A stretch of 64,000 bases of DNA from Dryas octopetala (GCA_963921425.1 OY992837.1:21034630-21098629); one strand, 5' to 3'; shown: positions 12,579 through 25,020, counted from the stretch's first letter. Notes: generated from the sequence alone by a model not told the origin. A program made the numbers and translations.

Positions 12579-13866
12579 ATGGATAAAACATGGATACATG
12601 CTAATAGAAGGAGTAAGGTGTATGAGGTGGGAGTTGAGAATTTTCTAAGGTTAGGAGTAGGCAATAGTGGCAAACGTAAGTACATCCATTGTCCTTGCAA
12701 TAGATGTGGGAACTTGAGTAAGTATATGGTAAAAGTGGTTAGGGAGCATTTGTACTTTCATGGTTTTGATGAAAGGTATAACGTACAACTGGATATGGCA
12801 TGGTGAAGCTAGTGTCTGTAGGGATGAGCAATATGGTTTTCTTGGTTCTGAAACAGTAGACATGTGCGAAGGGGCTTTTGATAATTTCAATCATGATCCG
12901 GACAAGTTTCAGAGTTTCGTTGAGGAAGGGGAAATGCCCTTATATGTTGGTTGTGATAAGTACAGTAGGTTATCTGCAGTGGTCAGATTGTTCAACCTGA
13001 AGGCAAAACATGGGCTGACAGAGAGTAGCTTCTCTGATTTTCTGGTTGCTTTTGGAGATATGCTACCTGATGGTAATGTGCTACCCTTGTCTATATACGA
13101 GGCGAAGAAGTCATTGGCTGCTTTAGGAATGGAGTATGTGAAGATACATGCTTGCCCGAATGATTGTATCTTATATAGAAAGGAGTATGAAGATGAAACA
13201 AGGTGCCCTAAGTGTGATCTCTCTAGGTGGAAGGTAAACAAGGGAGCAGTTGAGAAGGAAGGGGTGCCAGCCAAAGTATTGTGGTACTTTCCTCCTATTC
13301 CAAGGTTTAAACGAATGTTTAAATCTTGTGAAACTTCGAAGAACCTCACTTGGCATGCCAATCAGAGAGTGAGTGACGGCATCATGCGCCATCCAGCTGA
13401 TTCTCCAGCTTGGAAGTTGGTTGACCATAAATGGACGGATTTTGCAATCGAGCCTAGAAATCTAAGGCTTGCCCTTTCGGCTGATGGGATAAATCCACAC
13501 AGTTCATTAAGTAGTCGATATAGTTGTTGGCCTGTCCTCTTAGTCACCTACAACCTTCCTCCGTGGTTGTGCATGAAGAGGAAATTTATGATGCTAAGTT
13601 TGTTGATTTCGGGTCCTAAGCAGCCAGGAAATGACATAGATGTGTATTTAGAACCATTGGTTGAGGATTTGAGAGCACTATGGAATGGAATTGAGGGAGT
13701 GTATGATGGTTTCAGGAAAAACTCATTCACTTTGAAGGCTGTACTTCTATGGACGATCAATGATTTTCCAGCTTATGGTAACTTGTCTGGGGCCTCAGTG
13801 AAAGGGTATGCAAGTTGTTGTATCGATTTGCAACGGAAACAATGGTCGCTAGTGGCAAAGTCATGA
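12579..13866 (+). pseudogene. CACTA transposase (Transpos_assoc plus tnp2), frameshifted and truncated
   Basis: The first ATG opens the Transpos_assoc-type domain (MDKTWIHANRRSK, then CPCNRC). Near 12780 the reading frame shifts and the homology carries on in the +1 frame (NWIWHGE). A tnp2-like region follows, with LFNLKAKHGL, the KIHACPNDCILY / CPKCDLSRWK zinc-type segment, and LLWTINDFPAYGNLSG. The frame degenerates just after VKGY and stops at 13866. Full-length plant TNP2 proteins continue for several hundred more residues. That part, including most of the catalytic core, is missing, because the next recognisable sequence is the Ulp1-like tail. Confidence 0.85.
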
Positions 13867-13867
13867 G

Positions 13868-15567
13868 TAGTGAAGTGGAGCCAGAAGTCTTTGGAGATGT
13901 CCGAAGACTTTATATATTAAAAGAGGATATTACTAGCTTATTGGAGATGAAAGAACTTTCAGCCACATGCTTAGTTGTGTACATGAGGTAATTGTACTCT
14001 TTCAACCACATGCATTAATTTATTCAACTATTTCTCAACTTGAACTGTTTCTGATACACATGCATTGTAAAAACATTGATAGGCACCTGTACGATAGGCT
14101 GATCGAATCAAACATGACTGACATGGTTGGTTTGGTGGACCCGGCACGCATCTCTGTGGGAGCTGGAAACCCAGAGCGGAGATCAACCTACCTAGCAGAT
14201 AGGTTCCAGCAAGGAAAATGCGATCGTGTCTTTTTAGTGCCATTCAATGCTGGGTATCCCTTGACTGGTTGATGTTTTAATGCTAGTTTTATGCTCATGT
14301 GTATTTCTTTCGCTAATTATCGTTCAATTTGACAGTAACCATTGGATTTTGACAATCATTAGTGAAGAAAAGGACGTGGTCCACATCATGAACCCTCTTC
14401 CAAGACAAACCAGTAACCCAGGCTGGATGGATGTCGTGAACACGTAAGTGTCTATTAATATGTACCATCTTACATAATATGGATTGTATATTAAATTGTG
14501 ATATATAACTTAAATTGATATTTTGTCTGAACTAGTGCTATTAGACAATTTAATGGGGTTACGGGAAGGAAAGGTCCGAAATCACCAACTTGGAAGCATC
14601 TCTATGTAAGTGTCTATATATTACTTAAGTCTTTAAGTTTCTATGTCTTACACATTGGACTAATTTAATTAAGTATAACTCTATGTAATTTCCTTTGCTT
14701 GTCTGTAGTGTCCTAAACAACCAGGTGGTGTTGAATGTGGATATTATGTCATGAGGTACATGAAGGAAATAGTTGAGGACACAACCCTTGCATATGAGTC
14801 GCAGGTTAGAATACTTACTCCTATTGGGGCAGTTGACTGGTATATTTTGCTATCCTTTGTACAGTTCTAACTTGGGAAACTTGTAAAAGGGAATTACAGG
14901 AGGAAGGGATGGCCTAGCTAGGACTTTGTTGCTGGTTTTTAAGACTTTGTTGCTGGTTTTTAAGACTTTGTTTTCTGGCTTTGCATCTTTTTAATTTTTT
15001 CTGTGTATGTGTGTTTGGGTTGGTGCTGTGTGCATTAAAGAGTGTGTTTGGGTTGATGGTCTGCATTTCTCTTCTATTTCCATTATTTTTTACTTGCATT
15101 ATTGCTGAACTCTAGCTAGGCTGATACTGTGACTACTCATTTATACTTGCATGATCCATTTTTTGAATCATATATATGTGCAGCCATTTGAAAGCCCTTG
15201 CTGAATGCACGAAATGTAGGCCATCTGAATTCAATATATCAGATAAATTTAGATGATATATAACTTACATAAGATTGCAGCCATCTAAATTCAGATGATA
15301 TATAACTTATATATCAGCAAGTATTGAATTTAGATGATATATAACTTACATAAGATTGCAGCCATCTAAATTCAATACTTGCTGCAATCTTATTCATGCT
15401 TTTGGCCTATATTTTTTTAATGCCCTTTGGGATCCTTGCTGAATGCACTTTTCTTTCTTGTTTTTCAGTGGAGTAACCTGAAGAGCAGGAGGAGCAGTTA
15501 CACACAAGAACAAATAGATGAAGTCCGGGTTGAATGGGGAGATTATGTTTCCATGAATTTTATTTAG
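13868..15567 (+). pseudogene. Ulp1-like (C48) peptidase tail of the CACTA gene, several exons
   Basis: Starts with an EDITSLLEMKELSAT segment near 13925. Exons supported by GT/AG sites and continuous homology are about 14083-14241, 14336-14443, 14536-14605, 14709-14804 and 15469-15567 (stop TAG at 15565). The peptidase His is seen in NHWILTI and the Cys in GGVECGYYVMRYM. The residue expected to be catalytic Asp (family pattern near x-DPL) reads Asn in IMNPLPR, so activity is doubtful. In CACTA elements this domain is commonly fused downstream of tnp2; here the linking transposase part is deleted. This is not a host SUMO protease: it lies inside perfect CACTA ends. Confidence 0.75.
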
Positions 15568-16050
15568 ACTAACATGCATGTTTTTGGTAACTTTTTGAGC
15601 ATTTTGTTGTAGATATGAAGATATATACTAGCTAGTTCACATTCAAATCTTTTGTATAGGCAGAATTTAGGCCTAGCTGAATTGCACTGTTATGCCTTCA
15701 TTATTTTTGTACATGTTGGCATGTGTTTAATTAGGATCTAGCTAGCTAGAGATGGATAGTGATTTTGGGGTATAAATGATGAGGGCTATCCATAAGTCTA
15801 TATGGATTTGTAATCTTATTTTGTTAACTTCATTACTGAGTTTGGATGTTGGATTCATTTATATGAATGGAAGAATTTAAGTTGAATTATGGTGTAGAAG
15901 CTTAGTAATTGTTCAGTGGATGGATATTTACCAATTAGTTTTTATCAATATCAGAAGCCTATTGCATATCAGATTATGTAAAAATGCAACGATAAGGAAT
16001 GAAGTTTCAACATCATTTTTTTAAAAAAAAACCGATATCTAAATAATATT

Positions 16051-16428
16051 TTTATATCAGATTTTAATTGCAAAACCAATATTTTATACATTTTTTATAT
16101 CAGATTTTAATTGCAAAACCGATATGTTATACACCTTTTATATCAGATTTTAATTACAGTCCCGATATGTTATACACCTTTTATATCATATTTTAATTTC
16201 AAACCCGATATGCTATACACCTTTTATATCATATTTTAATTGCAAAACCGATATGCTATACATCTTTTATATCAGATTTTAATTGCAAAACCGATATGCT
16301 ATAAATCTTTTATATCAGATTTTAATAACAAAACGGATATGTTATCCATCTTTTATATCAGATTTTAATTACAAAACCGATATGCTATACTCATTTTATA
16401 TCTGATTTTAAGTACCAAGACGATATCA
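16051..16428 (+). repeat. CACTA subterminal tandem array, about 9 units of about 43 bp
   Basis: Nine consecutive units share TATATCAGATTTTAATTG, then an A-rich bit, then ACCGATATG. Each unit carries the GATAT motif that also occurs near the left end in inverted form. Such subterminal arrays are the usual transposase-binding sites of CACTA elements. Units differ by point changes. Confidence 0.8.
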
Positions 16429-16651
16429 TAAGTATCTTACATATCGGAATGTAGTTTTTAAGATATCAGAAATCATTAATATCTGATAACAATGATGGTA
16501 TATCATATCGGATTATCAAACAAATACAATATCTAATATAATATAGACATCAGTGAATAACCGATATGTAATATGGGAGAATAGATATCGGCACGCATTA
16601 TATCGGTTGGAAACCTAAATAGATATCGGTTTATCACTGATATATATGAAG

Positions 16652-16666
16652 GTTTTTCTTGTAGTG
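16652..16666 (-). repeat. CACTA right terminal inverted repeat
   Basis: Inverse of 9757-9771, followed by the TAT target duplication at 16667-16669. Confidence 0.95.
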
Positions 16667-17083
16667 TATTTTGGGATTCTTATCATAGATGCCGCTGTGG
16701 TGATCCCCGATTGAGACCTCACAGGTTAACACTTGAACATAAAAAACCATGAGTTTAAGTTAGAAAAATATGAGTTTAAAGGGGATTTTATGAATTTTCA
16801 AAAAAGAATTCTATATTAATAATAATTTATGAAGCTCATGTTGAAAAGCAAGCATGTGCAAGAACTAATCATGATACAAATCTGGGGTCTTCCTAGATGG
16901 ATTTACCTGCGACTGATTATTGAAAAGAATTCTCTTGTTAAGACCCTATGAATCAATTATAACCTCATATTCATACTAGAACCACGATGATTTAATAAAA
17001 GATTCTCAAAATAAGTCCCACAAACCTGATCAGTCCAACAATGTTGATAGATACTCTTTGTTGGAGACATTAAAGGTCGTCCA

Positions 17084-17775
17084 ATGAGATTTTTCCCGAT
17101 AATTCACCCTAATTTTGTGTTTTGGCATGGTTTCTATGGAATGATTGTACTGCATGAGCTCCAAACTTTCCCTGCTAATCAGTTGTTTCACAAAGTTGGG
17201 AAGTACCTCACAGAATTTCTTGCTGCTCAGCCTGTGTTTGTTGCTACGCCTCGGACTGCCACAGCCTGCTTGGAGAAACCGGTGCAAAGTTATTACAAGG
17301 TGAATGTGGATGCCGCAGCACCAATTGGCCAAGACTAGCTTGAGGGGTGTGTTATAGCTCGAAACTATGAAGGTGAGGTTATAGGGTGTTTAGCGCGCCC
17401 CATGGTTGGCAACTGGTCAACATTAGCCTCCGAATTGCTTGCGTTGTTGGCTGGGATGCATTTTGCAGCAGACTTGGGCCTTAGGCGATGCATCTTTGAA
17501 ACTGATTCTCTTGAAGCAATTCATCTTCTCTCACAACTTGATTGTCTAGCAGTGGAGATGGCCATCATTGAGGACATTCGATCTTTATTCTTTTTGTTTT
17601 CTAGTGTTTCTTTTCGATATAGCTCACGAACTTGGAATTTGGTAGCCCATATATAGGCTTGCTAAATATTCTCTTTCGATTGCCTCAGTTGCATGTAATT
17701 TGGTTGGAGAAAGCTCCCACATGGTTGTTAACCATTCTCAGTGAGGATGGCTATTCATTTGGCCAGATGCCTTAA
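17084..17775 (+). pseudogene. RNase H-like (RVT_3) domain pseudogene with poly(A) tail, copy A
   Basis: Contains a plant RVT_3/RNase H-like domain of the type found at the end of LINE-derived reverse transcriptases: YYKVNVDAA, then EVIGCLARP, ASELLALLAGMHFAADLGL and FETDSLEAIHLL. A stop follows the first segment at 17336-17338. Another stop lies at about 17654, and the final WLEKAPTWLLTILSEDG segment is in a shifted frame ending at 17773-17775. About 20 bp later is an A-rich tail (17797-17829). The poly(A) suggests a 5'-truncated LINE or a retro-copied transcript. No clear target duplication was found. Confidence 0.7.
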
Positions 17776-19166
17776 TATGAGATATCTCATTTCCCATAAA
17801 AAAAAAAGAAAAAAAAGAAAAAAAAAAAACTTTGATGACTTGGATTGAGTGAACAAATTTTCGTCTTCAATAAATTGGATCTTCTCTTCGAGGAAGGGGT
17901 TGGTACCTACAATAGCTCTCTGCTGCTTAAGTTAGCAAAATGCAATGTATATATGCAAGTAATAATCAGAAGAAGTGCGTACCTTGGAACGAATTTGATT
18001 TCGCTATTTAATTATAGGCCTATGAAGTCTTGGGCTTCAAGCTTCCTGTTATCCCACATTCCCTCCCATCATCAGATGACCTCCACTTTGGTAATTGCGT
18101 TGTGCTCCTAGTTTGTACTTTGTAGGAGTACGTCTGAGTTTTTATGCGTGTATGAGTTGGTACGGGACATGGTCAAGCTTTCAGCTCACGAAGCCCATCA
18201 TGGATGACTGAGGTGAGGTTCGCCCAACACTGAGGTTTAGTTTGAGCCATGCCCATTTTTTAATTTCCAATAGCAGGGATACGTCAGAATCAACAGTTTT
18301 CTTTTTTTTGGTAAAATTAGAATCAACAGTTTTCGATACAATTAAATGTTGTCAGAGAGTGCTACTTAAAGGGCGCCAGTTAAAAACCATTTAGCCAAGT
18401 CAAACACTCAACACTTGAAGGCTTTCAGTGTTATTCATCAAGTATAGGAAGAATATATCATCAATGCTTACAAGTCCCAATTATTCCACTTTCAAAGTCA
18501 AAGATGGCTTACTACGATACAAACCTTGAACATTTGTTTTTTCCCCACATACGAAAAACTAATATCTAATAGTTTGCTTGAGATAAAATTTCGACTAAAA
18601 TTCACTTTCAAATTCTGATGAAATAAGGAGGTATTGGTTAAAATGAATACAAATATATTTGAGTAATTGTCTATTTTTTCTTGTCCATTTAGCTTTCAGA
18701 ATGCGAAATTTGTGCATACACAAATTATTTTAATGCTTGGAAAACAAAAGTGTGAAGAGAGCCAAAAGCCACTAGTAAAAACCAAGCAAAAATAACCCAA
18801 TGTTAAAAAGAAGCCCCACTCTCCACTACGAAGCTTATACAGTGGATGCAATCCCACGCCACACGCTTACTAATGATTCAATTTTGGTTTGAGATGGATG
18901 ATTGACTACTTTCCCTTGTACTTTTTGCAATCAGTCTAAGCCATGTATCGTCGTCAACCCTCTCTCTTCTTCGAGATTGGGGTAAGTATTGATTCTCTAA
19001 AGTGCACACAAAAATTCACAATGTCATGTCTTGGCAAAAAAGAAAAAGATACCAAGTCATGGTTGCTGGTCCCCAATCAGTGGCTACTAACCGTTGAATG
19101 TGCATAAATGAGACTGAACTGGAATAAATTGCGTATTGAGAAAGGAGGAAATGACAAAAAAAAGAA
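17776..19166. other. Unassigned duplicated sequence with poly(A) tract (copy A)
   Basis: After the A-rich tail there is an 88-codon open frame at 17845-18111. It is unchanged in copy B but has no recognised domain. The remainder is AT-rich with no gene. At 18331-18335 the sequence GATAC marks the uninterrupted target of the Tat element found in copy B. Confidence 0.4.
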
Positions 19167-19362
19167 GGCTTATTACCAGTTTTGCCCCTCTGACATTGTA
19201 ACGAAATCTCAATTCACTTCCTCTCGCTTTAATTGTCTCAATTTGCCACCAAATGGTATACTCCGTGTTTCAATGTGCCCCTTCGGCTCAATTTCGTCAT
19301 AACTTCTATTAGCCTTGTTGATGTGACGCCTATGTACGTGGCAGGGCAACCCAACCCACCTA

Positions 19363-19623
<261 letters not shown>

Positions 19624-19748
19624 TCATTGTTTTTTTTTCTTTTCTTTTTTTGTTTTGGGGTTGTTGGAATCCAAGTGGGTAATTTGGAAGCTTGGTGATG
19701 AGTTATTTTTATTTTGATATTGGTTATTTTATCATCAAACAAGTGCAG

Positions 19749-19937
19749 GTGCAGATCCATTACCCATTACCCATCACCCAGAAAACCCATCGGCATTCGA
19801 GCTCGACTTGACCCACGAAGAATTCCCATTACCACGAGCAACACAAAGCAATCGACCCGACGATCCAGCTTCCCCAATTGCATCCGTACGAATATGGGGG
19901 AGGGTTTATTGCAACTGCCCCAATTGAAAGCTAAATG
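19749..19937 (+). other. Second exon-like segment inside the Pack-MULE
   Basis: A T-rich, intron-like stretch ends in AAGTGCAG at 19748 and is followed by GC-richer sequence. One frame of this reads AFELDLTHEEFPLPRA, and copy B keeps it. This may be a second captured host exon from an unknown gene. Copy B lacks about 18 bp of a repeated ACCCATTACCCATC-type run here. Confidence 0.35.
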
Positions 19938-20335
19938 AAGCTAGAGCGAGCCCGGAGACCACGTTGCATTCACAGCGGCCATGGAATTAAGTTCAATGCT
20001 TTAGATTCATGTTAATTTTTTCTTTTAATTTGTTAAAATATTAATTTTTTGTTTTAAATTTTTAAGTTTTGTATTAAATTAAAGAGGTGGGTCCCACTTT
20101 TGCGTCTATGTGAAAAAAGTGGGGTGTTGAGTGGTCTAGGAGGGTTGAAATGACCACTATGCCCTGCCACGTAGGCACCACGTCAGCAAGGCTAACAGAA
20201 GTTATGATGGAATTGAGCCGAAGGGGCACATTGGAACACAAGATATACTATCAGGTAGCAAATTGAGACAATTAAAACAACTGAGGTGAATTGAGATTTC
20301 ATTACATTTTCAGCGAGCAAAAGTGGTAATAAACC

Positions 20336-21624
20336 AAAAAAGAAAGGTGGGAACCAAAAAAAAGAAAAGAGTGTTTTTTTAAGACCTTAAATAATAATGG
20401 CTTGATAAGTCGACTCACTCGTAAAACATAATGATAAGCCGGTTCACTTCAATGTGTTGAGCACTCGACATAAACACTGAGTGCTTGAAGGGTTTTTATG
20501 CTTCTTTATATTTTACAATATAGTCAATGTACGACAATAACAACTATTGTCCACAGTGACTACCAAAAACTTGCATAAAAATGTACTTATAAATATATAT
20601 TTTTTTTACATAAATATGTCAAAAATTAATAAACAAACATTAAACACAAAATTCAACTTATGGAGATACATTCACCCTAATTTTCAATAATAAAATTATT
20701 TAGGAAATAGTGACTATATGTTCAGTACGGAAAAAAAAAATTAAAAATACAAGACACACCGAGCCCTCGGCAATATATTATCAGCAGTCAAGTTTATATC
20801 GTGGGATTCTTAATCATTTTTTTATGATAGAGTGTACCTTTTAATATTAAGGGACAAAATTATCACTTCCATCACTATTAAATAATGTTTCATATTTTCG
20901 CTTTTGATTTTATTTCTGATCCAACCCAATTTCAAAACAAAATTGTTTAACCTATTCTAAGGGTTTTAGGGCTATAACACTCGAGGACGGGTGTTGTACT
21001 CCCAAGATCCTCATAACATATTCCACTGTGACATACCCAGGTCCCGGGGTGTTACTATTGAAAATATGCCCTAAAACCATTGGAAATTGGTTAACCATAG
21101 GTGTTTGGTTGAAGTGACTTGAAGAAATGTTTCAATTAATGTGAAGTGTACATCGCGATATCAATAGGGTATAAGCATTATTCACTACACTGGAAACTCT
21201 AGGATCATCGTGTAAGTGAATGAATGTGTCCATAGAAATCTAAGATAAGAAACATGATGAGCTAGGAAGTCATTGAGACTCATGTTATCAGATGCTTAGA
21301 TTCCTAAGTGTTCCTAGTCGAGAAAGAGAATGTTAACTAGGCATTAACATTCCAATGTAAATCAAGACTAGTACGGTATACGCTTGCTTACTCGAGATGG
21401 TGAGTCTCATGACATAGTGTAGTGACACTAGAGCAGATATGTGAGTGTGTGCTTGGAGACACGCATTCACTGAACTTGACTAAACATAAGTCAATTAGGG
21501 TCTCTGAGGTTATGATGGATACTGACTAATCCTTATACCCGATACATGATCGATGTCTTGTATGTATATTCAGTGTACTTTGATTGCATAATATGGACCG
21601 ATGCAATTAAGTACAGGTTACATA
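20336..21624. other. Unassigned sequence with old LTR-like remnants (copy A)
   Basis: No gene. At 21027-21055 the minus strand reads GTAACACCCCGGGACCTGGG, which looks like the start of an old gypsy LTR running left. From 21055 the plus strand begins an LTR-like sequence (ATATGCCCTAAAACC) related to the solo LTR nested at 21625 and resuming after 23231. At 20847-20851 a TTAAG marks where copy B has 661 extra bases. Confidence 0.45.
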
Positions 21625-23226
21625 TGTTAGAATATGCCCTAATGAAAATCATTTTAATAAACGTATTATGTATATTTCTAACATCATGGGTAAACTTGTC
21701 TTTTATGTTTCATCTTTCATATACATACTATATCCCAATATATGTGTGTATGCATAAAAGAGGTCCATGATTTCAAGTTAAAAGAATAATATCCTAAAGA
21801 AGTTAGAACAGTGAGACTTATATTCTTTAGTACTTGAAGTCTAAACTGTTCCTAGTTGCAGGATTGATATCTGGACAATATCAAACCAGTAAAACCAGTA
21901 TGATCCATTTCTGCTTAACATATAGAATAATCAGTCTCATATTATCGATGTAGTAACACTAGGAGAACATCATAGGTGCCATAAATGGTTCACTGAACGT
22001 GACCAACATAACGAATACCTGTCAAGGAATATTACACACCCGTTAACAGGAAATCGTTAAGTCTTGGTAATACAACTAGTCCCTAGACTTGAGACACCAT
22101 GGTTGTCCTGTACGCTCGGTCGCTATGCTTTAACTATATCATAAGGCTAGCCTCCTAGAGTTTAATCAAAGGTACGTACAGATTGAGCATAGTCACTAAC
22201 GTATGGGGACATATATGTGTTCAACAAAGAATCTGTCACTCCTGGTAATGAGAGAAATATTCCAAGAGACAACAGATGTCTAGATTCATGAATCTCTGGC
22301 CAGAGTACTAGGTCATGGAAACAAGCTTCTATGATCGAATGAAATCTATGCATAAGTGTTGTACCTCAAGTATTATGCTAGGGTTGACGGAATTCCATAT
22401 CCAATCATAATGCAAGAACATAGGATGATAGAGAGATTGTATTGTATTGAAATCAAGATTGAATAGGTTCTTCTCTCTTCTGGTTAATCTAGGTAGCCAT
22501 GACATACTACTAGGTGTCAATCATGGCTTGTGGAGACCTAAGGGTGAAATGGTAATTCTATCTGGATTAAGTTGTTTTAGGAATTTGTCCTAAAATCTAC
22601 AGTCAGATTCAATTGGAACCTAATAGGTCACATGTCAATAGGTGTGAGATGGTTTAGAAATGGGCTTGAACAGAGTTAATTAATTGAGCTTTAAACTAAT
22701 TAATGGAAATAAAAATAATGGGCTTTTAGGCTTATTGATTACTTAAATAGTTAATTAATTCATAGGTGAATTAAATGTTAATTACTTAGTCAAATGGATC
22801 AACAAACTTGGTCCATAAGACTAGGTGACCGACCCCCCTATAGTGGAAAAATGGTTTCCACTCATGTCTATAAATAATAGATTACGTCAATTAGTCAGAC
22901 TAAGTGAAGTTCTTGTAGAATCATTATACATTCTTTCTATTTCCAAAAGGCCATACTTGCGAAAGAGGGCTAGCACTCTCATTCTTTAGTAAGCTCATCT
23001 TTGTATCTCCTCCTAGCGTAGACTAATTAGAGGTTATACATGTGTGTGACTAGAAAGACCAACTAGCATAGAGCTTGTGGATTCGCACCTTAGTAGGCTT
23101 CCAAACAAGAGAACAAGGTATGAATTCATTTCTTGTAAATCATTGTATTATTGTATCATATCTCAATCTGAAGCATGATTATATAAAATTTAAATTTCGT
23201 TGCGTTTATATGATCATATTCTAACA
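21625..23226 (+). repeat. Solo LTR with target duplication (copy A), 1602 bp
   Basis: Starts TGTTAGAATATG and ends CATATTCTAACA, a 12-bp inverted end pair. It is bounded by a perfect 5-bp duplication ACATA (21620-21624 and 23227-23231). A TATAAATA box lies at 22869-22876. No internal region, primer site or second LTR is present, so it is a solo LTR formed by LTR-LTR recombination. It sits inside an older, related LTR. A superfamily cannot be assigned from an LTR alone; copia is plausible. Copy B has the identical insertion. Confidence 0.85.
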
Positions 23227-24900
23227 ACATATATAGGTTGGGTGCATTGAGACACATATGAAGACATGTGAGTGTGCAGTAAGTAATCTCTCACCTTTCA
23301 TAAAAAGAAGATCTCCCTAAAAATGAAGACTCAAAAGTCTCTGGCCAGAGCATCAGATCACACATATTAATTATATGCTGATATGGGGTTTGACATGAGT
23401 TCCATACCCTAGAATGTAATTGGGATATAGATGAGAGAATAACCATACTGTATTGTAATCATAACTCAATAGGCTATGAGGCTAACTCTATTTGCTTTGG
23501 GGGCCTTAAACTGTACCTAGGTGTCAACATGGTTTGTAGAGTCCAAAGAACAATTAATTGAAAGAGTTCTAAATTAATTGTGATCATACTGCTAAATCGA
23601 AATAGAACTTATAGGGTCACACACAAACAAGTACTTTGGGAGACCAAAAGGAAAGTGTTAGTTTTTAGGATTTTGAATTGGTTTTTCCTTACCAAAATCA
23701 ATGTAATTATTTTGAATTATTCACTCACAAGCTCTATGCTAGAATTAAGGTTAAGAACACTTGGGATGAAGAAATCAAGATTGAAGTTGCAATGCAAAAG
23801 GCTCTAAGGTATAATGCATTTCATGAAATCAGTTTTGTGTCTGTTTGACTAGCCACTCACTGATCATAAGGACAGTTTTCTTCACACGAGCACTGCACAT
23901 GCATTTTCATCACTTTAATAACTGTTGATACTTCAAAGGCCATTTCGTGAATTGGCTTTTAAAGCTCATTTCTTTTAAAGCTCATTTCATGCTTTTAAAC
24001 AAGCATATGCACGGCACATGAACTGGACTTTCATTAATTCATTTTTTAAAGGACATGTGCTGTTAGCTTTTTAGCCTTCAACTTGTTTTCATGCGCACAC
24101 ACACAGCACCCGTATACTATTCATCATCCCTCCCACTCCACATCTCACATGTACAGGTGGCTGTGTATTTTGTTTGGCTGAAATTACTTCTTACCTATTT
24201 CTTAATTCTAAGACACATTATCATTCTTATCTCTTCTTGGCAATATTCTTGAATATTCCTTTTTGTTAGTTTTGTCCTCTTGCTCAACGACTGAGGAGCT
24301 TCCAAGTGTCTAAATTTGATGAGAATGATTTTGATAAAATACAGGGTACGACACATACTTCTCTTCACCTCTTTCATTTTCTGAATTTACACCTTGGACA
24401 TTTTTAGAGAGACTGTGTTTTTGTTATACCAGTAGGGAAAAATCATTTTTCTTATGAAAATTGTTTTCTAAAATCTGGGTTTTTGTTTCTAAAATCTGAG
24501 TAGGTCTTTAGTGTTTTTTATCTTCATCAAACACTCATATAGATTTTAGAGTTTGGATTCTCCATCAACTTCTCTAAGTTTTGTAACTTGAGGGGGCTGA
24601 TTTTTAAAGAATTCATACTTGCATTTCATAGCATTATCATTGGAATCCACTTGCTTGGTTGCGATCGGTGTCGTGCGTTGAAGAGCTCATGGAGGAGCTG
24701 CCAATGGCATAAATGACTGATTGCTAGCTTCAAGGTGTTTGCACAAGGATGCACAATGGTAAGAAGCTGCCACTTAATATTAGGACTAGAGTGATTGAAC
24801 TTGTTGTGTGATTGCTTGTATTGAAACCCTTGATAGTGGATTGCTTGGTCAGCTGAAAAAGACCCCCAGTTTTTTAACCATTAGTGGTTTTTCTGGGTGA

Positions 24901-25020
24901 ACAATCTTGTGCCTTGTTTATTTCCATTGTGTTGCTTATTATTAATCTGGAAATTCTATCACAATCTTGTGCCTTGTTTATTTCCATTGTGTTGTTTATT
25001 ATTAATCTGGAAATTCTATC
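24901..25020 (+). repeat. 60-bp perfect-length tandem duplication
   Basis: 24901-24960 and 24961-25020 are the same 60 bases with one substitution (GTTGC/GTTGT). Copy B carries the same duplication near 61543-61662, so it arose before the copies split. Confidence 0.9.

Larger units (their letters stand above)
9757..16666 (+). mobile_element. CACTA (En/Spm-type) DNA transposon, 6910 bp
   Basis: Terminal inverted repeats CACTACAAGAAAAAC are perfect over 15 bp at both ends, with a 3-bp target duplication TAT (9754-9756 and 16667-16669). Copy B has the uninterrupted site near 42773. Near the ends, many short ATATCGGT/ACCGATAT motifs occur in both orientations, plus a 9-unit array close to the right end. 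The interior carries a broken tnp2-type transposase followed by a spliced Ulp1-like peptidase C-terminus, a gene order known for plant CACTA elements. Frameshift and deletion in the transposase make it non-autonomous. Confidence 0.95.

Noticed and set aside
14083-15567. Host SUMO protease (ULP1) gene
   Set aside because: It lies inside perfect CACTA ends downstream of tnp2, the known arrangement in these transposons.
17845-18111. 88-codon frame conserved between copies A and B as a possible small gene
   Set aside because: The whole block is nearly identical in both copies, so an open frame is expected by chance; no domain, no splice or promoter context.
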